A stretch of 64,000 nucleotides of DNA, taken from Plantago major (taxonomy: Eukaryota > Streptophyta > Magnoliopsida > Lamiales > Plantaginaceae). This document shows, piece after piece, positions 38,517-48,530 of this stretch. The position numbers and the translations under genes are program-made. Numbering within the stretch: the first letter of the stretch is position 1; every line of letters begins with the position of its first letter. The notes beneath the pieces were generated by a model. It was given only the letters and a program-made list of their open reading frames with translations. It searched no databases and was not told the origin of the DNA. The DNA lies in assembly GCA_026545765.1 (NCBI GenBank), contig CM048841.1, positions 87,278,636 through 87,342,635 on the forward strand, read 5' to 3'.

Positions 38517-41500
38517 TTATGCGTAAAACTTTTGAAGGTTCCTAGCATTCCATGTACGCTTGAGTGGATGTCCGTGCTCATCTTCCAATTCGTAACTCCC
38601 ATTCACTCTTGCTCCGACAATCTTGTAAGGTCCTTCCCATTTAGGCTTGAGTTTTCCAACATTGCTCAAGATGTCAGCCCGGCGAAGCACTAGGTCTCCG
38701 ACCTGCAAGTTTTTTGCTTGAACATTCCTGTTATAGGCTTGGGCAGCAGTTGCTTGATACCTGTGGATATGAGCCAGTGCTTCAGTTCTTTTCTGTTCCA
38801 ACATGTCTAGATCGAATATCCGAGCTTCACGATTGGCGGAATCATTGAACTCTTGGACCCTCATAGTCTCGACAGCAATTTATGCTGGTATAACTGCTTC
38901 TGAGCCATAAACCAAGGCAAATGGAGTTTCTCTAGTCGCGGTTCGTGCAGTGGTGCGATGAGCCCACAACACGCCATCCAGATCATCTGCCCAACTTTCT
39001 TGAGAAGTTCTCAGTCGTTTTTCTAGGATCTTAACAATCGTCTTGTTTGTGGACTCAGCTTGTCCATTAGCTTGTGGATATCCAACAGATGTGAAACATT
39101 GTTCAATCTTGAAGGATGCCAACCATTCCTTGAGCCTGTTGCCTGAAAATTGGGCGCCATTGTCCGAGACAAGAACTCTGGGTAGGCCAAAGCGACAAAT
39201 GATGTTTTTCCAAATGAAGGTCCGCACTCGACTTTCCATAATGGTTCCCACAGCTTCTGCTTCTACCCACTTGGTGAAATATTCCAGGGCCACAATAAGG
39301 AATTTCTTCTGTTGAGTGACTCTTGGGAACGGTTCGACAATATCGATGCCCCACTGATCAAACGGACATGCTATGATTGACGGAATCATAGGATGTGTCG
39401 GACGATGTGGAATGTTCGCATAATATTGGCAATCAGGGCAACTCCGGGCGTAGCTGGCGGAATCTTTATCAATGGTAGGCCAGTAATAGCCTTGTCGAAT
39501 GATTTTCTGGGCAAGAGTTCTTCCCCCGGAATGACTTCTGCAGCTTCTGTTGTGAATCTCTTCCAAAGACAGATCTTTGCTTCTCAAGGGCCCAAACACC
39601 TCAAATGAGTCCCGGCAAAAGATCTTTTGTACAAATCTTCTCCCAGTATGAAGTATCTGTTTGCCCGGCACTGCACACTCCTTGATTCTCTCGGATCAGC
39701 TGGTAGAGATCCTTCTTTGAGATAACTAAAGATGTCAGTCATCCAGTTTCTTCCTGTGTTAGTTATCATGACAGCTGAATTGAGACTCATGACGGATGAG
39801 TCAGTAATAGTGAGTTTGATTACTCTCCTCGTGTCTAGAGCCGGTGTTGCGGATGCGTATTTTGCCAGAGCGTCCGCTCTTTCATTCCAGGCTCTGTCAA
39901 ACTTTTCCAGGGTAAGTTCCTCAAAGTGGTTGGCTTCCTGCTTGAGTAGTTCAAGATACTTGATCATCGATGGACCTTTTGTGGCAAAAGTTCCTGAAAA
40001 TTGGGCTTCAACTAGCTGTGAGTCCGTGTAAGCTTTGAGCTTCCGAACTTGCAGGGATTTGGCCAGACGTAGCCCGACTAACAGTGCTTCATATTCGGCC
40101 TCATTATTGGTGACTTTGAATTCCAAGGATATCGCGTAGTCGAGTTCCGCGCCATCAGGGCTCTTAAGATAGATTCCAATCCCTCCCACTCTTCCAGTGG
40201 AGGAACCATCCACTTCCAATGTCCAGACATCAGAAGGATGTTTTTTCGGTTTGGAGATCTTCTGTGAGCTCCTGAAATTCCAACTTTTGTTCCTCCTTCT
40301 CTCTGATTTCTGGTCCGGAGTTGTTAGTACCGGATCTGCTTGTGACATCATTGAGAAGGAATATTTGGTTGACCCGAGTTTCCTCGTACGATGCAGACAA
40401 GGACTGATTGATGAACTGTGCATCCTCGAGATTTTCCGGGTTGAACGTTGGCGGAACTGGCTTCCGAATAATCTGCTTGGTGATTAGGCATTCAAATGCA
40501 CATTTGTCGTGATTTTCTGAGTCCGCCTCAGGGTATTCCGCTAAGAAGTCGGCGAGGACTTGAGCCTTCTTGACTGACGGAGCCTGGTAGCAAATGTTGT
40601 ATTCACTCAGCTCGATCGCCCACTTAGAGAGTCGCCTGGATTGATCGGGCTTTCCCAGGACCTGTTTCAAAGGTTCCGTAGTTAGTACCACTATTTTGTG
40701 AGACTTGAAGTATGGCTTTAACCGTCTTGCGGTGTAAACCAAAGCATATGCAAATTTCTCAATCTTCACGTATCTTGTCTCCGCCCCAGCAAGGGCTTTG
40801 CTAAGATAGTAGATTGACAAGTGATCATTAGCTTGAATCCGTACTAATACGGAACTCATTGCCTCTTCCGTGATTGCTAGGTAGAGGTAGAGTGGTTCTC
40901 CTTCGACGGGTTTGGAGAGCAGTGGAGGGGAATGGAGGTACTTTTTTAAATTTTCAAAAGCCTCAGAACATTCCGCAGTCCACTTAAAGCTCTCTCCTTT
41001 CCGGAGGATTTTGAAGAATGGAAGGTTCTTCTCCGCAGATCGTGAAATAAAACGACTTAAGGACATGAGACGTCCTATGAGTTGATGTACCTCATTGAGG
41101 TTCTTTGGATGCGGCAGATCTAGGATTGCCTTGATCTTCTCGGGGTTTGCACTTATCCCTCTCTCTGTGACCATGTATCCGAGGAACTTTCCTCCCTTCA
41201 CTCCGAAAGTGCATTTTTCCGGATTCAGTTTCATACCGTACTTCCTAAGGATAGCGAAACACTTGTTCAAATGATCCACGTGTTGCTCTTCAATTTTGCT
41301 CTTAACGAGCATGTCATCCACGTACACTTCCATGGTTTTTCCAATTTCTTCCTTTAACATCTGATTCACCAATCGTTGGTAAGTGGCTCCCGCATTTTTC
41401 AATCCGAAGGGCATTACCTTGAAACAGTATACTCCCCCTGCAGCGAAGAAAGCTGTTTTCTTGATGTCCTTCTTGGCCATCCGAATTTGGTAAAAACCTT

Positions 41501-44500
41501 GGTATGCGTCCATGAAACTCAGTAACGCACATCCGGACGTGGAGTCAACTAATTGATCTATCAGTGGCAAAGGGTACGGATCTTTTGGGCAGAACTTGTT
41601 TAACCTGGTGAAATCATTGCACATCCGCCATTTGCCCAGCGATTTCTCTACCAGAACCACGTTGCAAACCCAATCGGAATAACGGACCTCTTCGATGTGC
41701 CCTGCTTTCAAGAGTCGATCAACCTCAGCGGATATGATGGCATCTTTGATCGGACCGAAATCCTTCCTCTTTTGACGGATAAACTTAATCGAGGGATCCA
41801 TGTTCAGGCGGTGAACAGTAATCCTCGGATCTATTCCCTTCAGGTCATCGGTACTCCAAGCAAACACATCACTGTTATCTCGGAGACAGGTAATGAGCTT
41901 CATTTCCACCTCCTCATTCATCTCTGTTCCGATTCTTGTCTTCTTGTCCGGGCTTCCAGCAACAATCTCAATTTCCTTGAGAGTTTCATGAGGCTCGATT
42001 CGCACAGTTCTAGGAAACTTCTCCTTCTGGCTCCCTACTCCAATCTACGGATTCTCCTTTTTGGCCGGAAGAACAACTGGCGGGTCAGAGGTCAAAGTGA
42101 CTGTCAGCACGGGGGCGGACGCTCTTCTTGTGGACATAATGTAACATTCCCAAGCTTCACGGATGTTTCCCACCTCTTCTCCAACTCCGAAGGGAGTCGA
42201 AAACTTCATTCTGTTATGGAGAGTGGAGGGGATAGCTCGGAATTGATTGAGTCCCGGACGTCCAAAGATGGCATTGTAGTCGAAAGTTCGGTCCACCACT
42301 ACAAAACGGACTTGCTGTGTCACTCTTGCAGGATGCGTCCCAAGTGAAACGTGAAGTATGAAACTTCCTAAAGGACGGACAGTACCTCCTCCGAACCCTA
42401 ATATGGAGGTGTTGACTCTCTCATATCGGATTCTTCCCAGGTTCATCTGATCTATTGCCGATTTGGAGATGATGTTCGAGGAACTCCCCGTGTCTACCAG
42501 GATCTTGTTTACCCGATAAGTTGCGATGGTTAAAGAAACTACCAGCGGAACATCCGGATCGTCAATGTCTTCTCCTCCTGCCGTAGGAGGAGGGATCTCG
42601 CTATCATCAAAGGATATGGCATTTGTCCCTCGAATTGCTGGAGCAGCATACGATCTGTCATTGTTCCGGAGATTTTGAGCTGTCCGTTCTCTCGCGTTCC
42701 TACTATCGCCCCCAATTGGTCCGCCTGCGATGGTGTTGATCACTCCGCTGTATGGAGCGTTCTCCATTTCAACGTCATCAGCGTACCTGTATGGGTGTCG
42801 GTCCGTGCGAGGCGGATAGTTAGCCGGTGGAGGTGGCAAGGATAGCGGATGGGGTGGTGGTTCTGTAACATTTTCCTCCGTTCTATCATGCCTGGAAGGC
42901 TCATCCGCATAGACGTGCTCCTTTAGTTTGCCGTCTCTTACCAGGTGTTCAACCTATGTTTTCAATTGAATACAGTCATCGGTCTCGTAACCACGACACT
43001 TGTGGAACTTGCAGTACCCCTTTGCATTATTATTCTTCCGGTTGTTGTGAGAGGGCTTTAGCCATTGGACATCCAGCTTCTTCTCAATGATAGTCGCCAA
43101 GATGTCGGATCTTGGTCTATTGAGACGGGTATAATCCGCATATCTCCTCGGCGGACTCCTTTCTTTGTGGAAGCCCTTATCTCTTTGATCCTTCCTCGGG
43201 TCAAGTTTCCCCTGGCGTTGCTCTTGTTTCATCGGCTCCTTTCCTTTCTTGGAACCTACTGGAGCATTCCTTCGGTACTCCTCTCCATACATCACTTCTT
43301 CACAGATGTCATCCAAATGCTTTTCACTCCTCACTTCCTGACTAGAGAGTTTTCTGCGGAGCTCTGAGTTGAAAGTATTAGCATACAGGTGACGGACCGT
43401 TAATATCTTGTGTGGCTCAACTCGAAGAACTTCCGCGTAAAAGCGATCTAGGAAGGTCCTTAGATCCTCTTGCTCCCGCTGTATAACTTCTGCCAGGTGC
43501 TCGACGGTACGCTTTCTTCTTTTCGACTTTCCAAACCGTCCCAGAAACTTGGAGGAGAGGTCTGCATATGACCTTATCGGCTTGTTTGGTAAAGCAGTGT
43601 ACCAATCCATGGTTGTTCCAAAGAGAGTAGATGAGAACGTGAGAGCTTTCGTACTGTCACTCATCCCTTTGGAATCCATCTTACTGTTGTACCTTGTCAG
43701 GTGACCAACGGGACAGGTATCCCCATAATAGTATTCCAAGTTCGGAATCAGTTGATCCGAGTTTCTGTTTCTTTCCTTCTCTCTCATGATGTCACCGCAC
43801 AAGGGATTTGGGGCACTAGTAGTTATCTGCTCATGGTCTTTTACCAGACGTCCGAGAATCAGAATCTGGGCCTGCAAACCCTTTTGCTGAGCGTAGATCT
43901 CGTCAGTAGTCATGATCTCTCCTGTCCTCGGATGAACAGCTACATCTGCGGGGAGTTCATCTATCCGAACCACTGGAACAGTTTCTGCTACTTGATCTCT
44001 GTCTCTCGGAGGTACTTGTCGCGGAACTCCTGGATGTCTATTATCCCCTTCTTGATACTCTCTCCTTCTGTTTGGGCTTCTTTCACCCCGAGCTTGAGAG
44101 GCAGATGCCCACCAGTCTAGAAGGTTTCGCAAATCCTCTTGAGGTGGCTGATTCCCTAACCTCTGTTGGATTGGACGTTGCCTGTTTCTTGATAACGCAG
44201 GCTCTGCTTGAGCAGGAGTAGCCACTGGCGGAGTGGCTTGCTGAGGATGGGCATTGTTAGACCCCAGGCATCCTTGGATGATCGTGAGCAATCTATCAAA
44301 CTGAGTCTCACTTAGGCCGAGGTCACTAGTGCGGACAACGCGACCATCGGGCATAGTGAACTATTGACCTGTAGTGGGGCCTTGAGCTTCTGCCGGAGAA
44401 GCTCGTACGACCTCTTCTGCGTGGCTCACAGGCACAACATTCTCGGGACCACTTTGGGCTCCCATGGGCGAAGCGTCTCTTCCCTCATCTGAGGATGGGC

Positions 44501-44654
44501 TGGCTGTGCGCCCATCGCTCGGATATCTCCTTCCAGCGTTCCCTCCAGCCACAATGGCTCTTCGTTCCCGGGTGGGCGGACGTCCCCGTGGGCGTGGTGG
44601 TGGAGTCCCTACGCCGGCATCACTAGTCCGCGCTGTCTGTCTCGTCCTTGCCAT
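38517..44654 (-). pseudogene. Gag-pol polyprotein of the Tat element, interrupted
   Basis: The polyprotein starts at ATG 44654 (MARTRQTARTS). Gag follows with its retrotransposon-gag core, then a zinc-knuckle-like CKFHKCRGYETDDC whose usual His is Tyr. Protease has ILVDTGSSSN. Reverse transcriptase has VYVDDMLVKSK and runs into an RNase H region. A second RNase H begins WTLEVDGSSTG and contains NNEAEYEALLVGLRLA. Integrase shows an HHCC-type N terminus and the D, D, E residues in GIDIVEPFP, VSDNGAQFSG and PQANGQAEST. In-frame TAG codons lie at 44361-44363, 42954-42956 and 42045-42047, and a TAA at 38880-38882. The second RNase H is in another frame, entered near 40250 and left near 39620. It cannot be translated in one piece. 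Confidence 0.93.
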
Positions 44655-44690
44655 CAGCCTAACTCAAACGTGAAAACTTTTGTAAAGTTT

Positions 44691-44706
44691 CCCACAGACG
44701 GCGCCA
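44691..44706 (-). other. Primer binding site of the Tat element
   Basis: On the minus strand TGGCGCCGTCTGTGGG begins a few bases after the end of the 5' LTR. This TGGCGCCGT-type site is common in plant Ty3/gypsy elements and fits priming by a tRNA 3' end. Confidence 0.8.
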
Positions 44707-44709
44707 AAA

Positions 44710-45631
44710 TGTTGAGGGGTAAAACCTCGAACACCAACTAAACTATTACAAGTAATCTAATCTAGGATCCGCCTCCTCCTTGAAGTCCGAAGCGATACTG
44801 GTCCGAGCTAGAGTACCTGAAAGGACTGAGTGGGGGGGGGGGGGGGGGGGTTAGAACGGGTTACCCAGATTGCATATGTCAATCCGGTAAGAGACTTTAC
44901 TCAAGAGAGAGTTGGAAGCTCTCAATGTAATAGTTATGGGGAAGGTTATGAAATCGATAGTGTTTATGACTTAGGGATTCTCACTATGATCCTGCTTACC
45001 TTAAGGTCTTGGACCTTGCATTATATTTATAGTTATCATATGCTTATGAGGTGGCTCACAAGATGATGCCAAGTGTATGCTTCAGATTTGGACACAATGC
45101 TACCTTTGGCCCATGGCCCATTAGTGGATAGTAATCCAATACTAATTAATGGGCCTGGGAGGGTAGTTTGGACCTTTCCCTTCGAGAGTATTGTTCCGCA
45201 CGTTGGGTCCGTGTAAGTCCCTCGGACAGGTCTGTATGCTTGGTTGATCTGGCTTTGGGCAACTCAAGGTGTCCGAACCTGGAGTTCCACGAAAGTATCT
45301 CAGTGGTTCTGTTATATCCATTTGGTATTACTACGGTGATTGCGTCCGAGATTCTCTCGTCTGGTCCGTTTAGCATCCTAGGACTGACAGTTTGCGGTAC
45401 TTGGAAGGACCATGTGACCTTTTGTCAGGTTCGGAAGTCACATGTCTAGCTTGGTCGGACCTAGCTGAGATGGCATGCTGACTTGTAGATACTAGTTGAC
45501 CTGAGATGGTTTCCTTTATGTCGGACCATTCGAAGGTCGGACTAGCATTGAATTGGCTATCTCAGCCTTGATGCGCTTTAGGACACGCTCTATGGCGCCC
45601 TTAACGGATTGGACACATGTCCGTGTCAACA
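44710..45631 (-). repeat. 5' LTR of the Tat element (right)
   Basis: A direct repeat of the left LTR, 922 bp. It is longer mainly because of a run of 18 G (44833-44850) absent from the other copy. It begins TGTTGAGGGG and ends GTGTCAACA on the plus strand. Confidence 0.95.
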
Positions 45632-45799
45632 TAATAAATTGAAAATTTCATACAATATTCAATATTAATTATTCAATAATACAATATACAACATTTAATA
45701 ATTAATACAAAGAAGAAATTACAAAATTAATAAGAAAAAATTAAAAAAAAAACTGTCGGATCTTGGACGAATTTTGGACGTCGGATCTGGTCGGAGGAA

Positions 45800-46070
45800 G
45801 GAGTGGACGGCGGGTGGAGGCAGTGGTGGTGGTTGACGGGTAGTGGTGGTGGAGGAGAGGTGTGCGGGTGGTGGTGGAGGACGGGTGGTGGTGGTGGAGG
45901 CAGTGGTGGTGGAGGTGGAAGGGGGGCGGTGGTGGAGGAGAGGGAGGCAGTGGTGGTGGAGGTGGAAGGTGGGTGGTGGTGGAGGAGAGGAAGGCGGGTA
46001 GTGGTGGTGGAAGGAGAGGTGGTGGAGGAAGGGAGATGGTGGTGGTGGAAGAATGATGATGGTGGAATGA
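45800..46070. repeat. GGTGGTGGA-rich low-complexity tract
   Basis: This purine-rich, G-rich tract is made of GGTGGTGGA and GGAGAGG steps inside the CACTA element. Its long frames encode only Gly, Trp, Val and Glu repeats. Confidence 0.85.
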
Positions 46071-46933
46071 GGCAGATCTGGATCTGGGTATATTAGGGTT
46101 TTAGCGACGGATAGATTTATCCGTCGCTAATTAGCGACGGATAAATCTATCTGTTGATAAATTTTATTTCTTTTTTTTTTAATTTTTGGGTCAACTTAAT
46201 TAGAGACGGATAGTTAATCCGTCCCTATTTAGAGACGGATTAGCGACGGATTAGAGACGGATTGAGCAAAAAGTAGCGATTCGTCGCTATTTAGCAAGGG
46301 ATTTTTATTCCATCTCTAAAACCGGAAATTCTTGTAGTGGCAGTTATATATTGCACCAGAAGGGCAAAAATTTCGCTCCAAAGTTGAGGTGCAAAACTAT
46401 TTGGAGACGGGTGAAATGCCAAAAAGGAAGATGCCTCCCAAACTAAAAGCTAGCTCGAATTTATTAAATTAAGAGTCGTTTGTTTACATCAACTTTGGAT
46501 TCATGTTAAATAATCTCATATTCAAAGGATACCTGATTAATTTTTATTTTTCTTGTAGTCTTCTCGGACAAGTCAAAATAATGAGCTAAAATAATAAATG
46601 GAGTGCTAGCTCGTGTATGAGAGGATAATAACATGGGATTGACAACATGTCTTTAGTGAGCCATCCAAATAGAATGAAACTTAATTATGCATATTAATTC
46701 TGAAGTTTACATTGTTTTTTGTCTTCGTTTTTGTATGACATATTTTCATGTCTATCCAATTAATTCAAGAAAACCAATTGAAAAATTAGTTTAATTATAT
46801 ACCCATAGTATAATGTATTTACAAAATGACTTGCTTGTGGTCGCGCGCACTTTTCATATGAACACCAAGTAAAATTTGAAATCGTGCGTAAATTTAGTAA
46901 TACTCGTGCGTAAACTAAGTGATAGTCGTGCGT

Positions 46934-48255
46934 TGATGTGACAATGAAATGTGCGATATAGCATGCTTTTAGACCCTCGTTTTTTGCCTTAGATTCAATA
47001 TTTGTATCGTTTTATGGTCAATTACCAACTTCGTATGTGTTTTGTAGGTCATGGTCGCGTTTTTGAGGAATTGCACGATTTCAGGCACGAAAACGGCATA
47101 ATTGTGCGAAATTGAGAAAGTTAAGCGAATACAAAGGATTGACCGTTGCACGGAGTTCGAGGAGTCAAAACATGTCATGCGACCAACCAATGCGAAGATA
47201 ATTGAAGATGCAACAACTTTGTAGAAGACCACTTTTCGAGAAAACGAAGTTACGAAGCCCGAAATCGAAGAACGAAGAAAATAAATTTGAATCTGTAAGA
47301 ATCGCTGGCGGCCACCAGAGGACCGCAGAAGGGGTCTCTACGGTCACCAGGTGACCATAGTCCAGTTCGGTTTGTCTCTGGGTCTGTTTCCTAGCCTGTC
47401 AGGCTAAGGCTCGCCTTCCTAAACCTTCCTTATTGATCAATGGTGGCCAGAGCACAAAATTTCAACTATAAATAAGACATCGGAGGTCTCATAATTCTAC
47501 ACCGCTCACAAAGTAGCTCTCCTGAGAGAGAACCTGTCATCGGGGAAGTGAAACCCCAAAACCGCTGGCCGTCAGGCACCCAGAAGGAGGAAACCCTAGA
47601 AGCAGCACGAAGACATCAGAGACTAAGCTTCTTCTTCTTTCTTTTCTTCGTAGTTTTCGATTTATGTTTATTAGATACTATGAGTAGCTAACTTTCTTTT
47701 GTAAAGGCGAACCGTCGTAACTTTGCTTTTGCTACTTCTTTATATACTGTGATATATTAATGGAATAGTTATTAGACGTAAATCGTGGTTATACAACTCT
47801 ATACATCCTTTGTGGTGTGATGTTCTGCTGAGTGACACAATAGTTTCATTGAACTGGGTAGGGGTACTCGTGCTGACTGCGGCTTGGCATAGTAATATTA
47901 TGCCCTGCTGTCGTTAGAGGTAATTGCGTAGGATTTTAACTAGGAAGTTGGGAGTAGCATAGCAGAGGGAGGTCGGGGAACCTTTACGCCTTTCCACCAT
48001 TGATTACATCTTTTCAAATTAGGGTTTACTGCGAATTAAGCATTCTGTCTGCGATCAATCTGTTTACTTTTCTGCACATAATTTACAAAAGTTATTTGCT
48101 TGTTCCTATGCTAAGTGTCTGTGGAGAACGACATCCCAAGTTAACTTACTGCTATTGCTGTAGTTTGAGAGCTTCCGACTAATATAAATTTAATCTTTGA
48201 TTGTAATTGAGGATTACAAGTACTGCAACGTTTACAAATCCTTAAGTGCACATCA
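46934..48255. mobile_element. Solo LTR of an unrelated retrotransposon
   Basis: The 1322-bp sequence begins TGATGTGACA and ends GTGCACATCA, with short inverted TGATGTG/CACATCA ends. It is flanked by a perfect 5-bp target duplication TGCGT (46929-46933 and 48256-48260). Copy E shows the uninterrupted site (AGTCGTGCATACACTAGG). A TATAAATA near 47467 fits an LTR promoter. It has no internal region or second LTR, so it probably remains from LTR-LTR recombination. It is unlike the Tat LTR. Confidence 0.85.
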
Positions 48256-48530
48256 TGCGTACACTAGGTATTGATTTTTATTTAATCAACTGATGATCAT
48301 GGTACAAAGTATTCCATCCATCCAAGATATAATCTATTTGTAGACCACGTGTTTCACAATAATTTAATTTACTTGATAAATGCATTTAAGATAATTTGAA
48401 ACCAGTCAGCGTGTATTCTCAACCACACAGTTTTTTCTCTAATATACTTGATCTATATAAATATTTTTCGATATACACATGGAAGTTGCATATGAATCTC
48501 TTGGATTTGCATTTCGAGAACCACTCCCAC

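Larger units (their letters stand above)
31369..45631 (-). mobile_element. Ty3/gypsy Tat-lineage LTR retrotransposon, defective
   Basis: A 14.3-kb element lies between two direct LTRs, with gag-pol on the minus strand, so the right LTR is its 5' LTR. The order gag, protease, reverse transcriptase, RNase H, second RNase H, integrase, and then an opposite-strand gene before the 3' LTR is characteristic of plant Tat elements. The primer binding site is next to the right LTR and the polypurine tract next to the left. Flanks CAATA and TAATA differ by one base and are probably a mutated 5-bp target duplication. By eye the LTRs differ at roughly 25-30 sites over about 900 bp. Polyprotein stops and frameshifts make it non-autonomous now. 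Confidence 0.93.
30992..46339. mobile_element. CACTA (En/Spm-type) element, non-autonomous, with nested LTR element
   Basis: The element begins CACTACAAAAAAAC and ends CTTGTAGTG, the CACTA terminal signature. It is flanked by a perfect 3-bp target duplication GCA (30989-30991 and 46340-46342). Removing the nested retrotransposon leaves about 1.08 kb. The subterminal regions carry many TAGCGACGGATA-type repeats in both orientations (31010-31215 and 46100-46300), as expected for transposase-binding subterminal repeats. No transposase is encoded. The right half contains a GGTGGTGGA-rich tract (45800-46070). Uninterrupted copies B and E supply the empty-site sequence. Confidence 0.92.
30336..46600 (+). 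pseudogene. MBD-array copy D, split by a CACTA insertion
   Basis: Exon 1 starts at ATG 30336. After about 18 codons it runs into a repeated ATGTCAATTGCCTCATTC block in place of the SSSC end and donor. Exon 2 (about 30513-30604) is intact in frame (LPEGWQANKKVRANGKSKG) but ends AAT before the donor instead of AAG. The CACTA element occupies 30992-46339. Exon 3 resumes at 46344 (LYIAPEGQKFRSKVEV) and has lost a few bases at its end. The true exons therefore total only a few hundred bases; the rest of the span is transposon. Confidence 0.72.

Noticed and set aside
42045..44363. Programmed TAG readthrough as an established feature
   Set aside because: The same element carries a TAA and two frameshifts, so decay explains the stops equally well; left as a question in the findings.
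45803..46096. Gly/Trp-rich frame that could pass for a glycine-rich protein
   Set aside because: It is the translation of a GGTGGTGGA low-complexity tract inside the CACTA element, with no leader or conserved segment.
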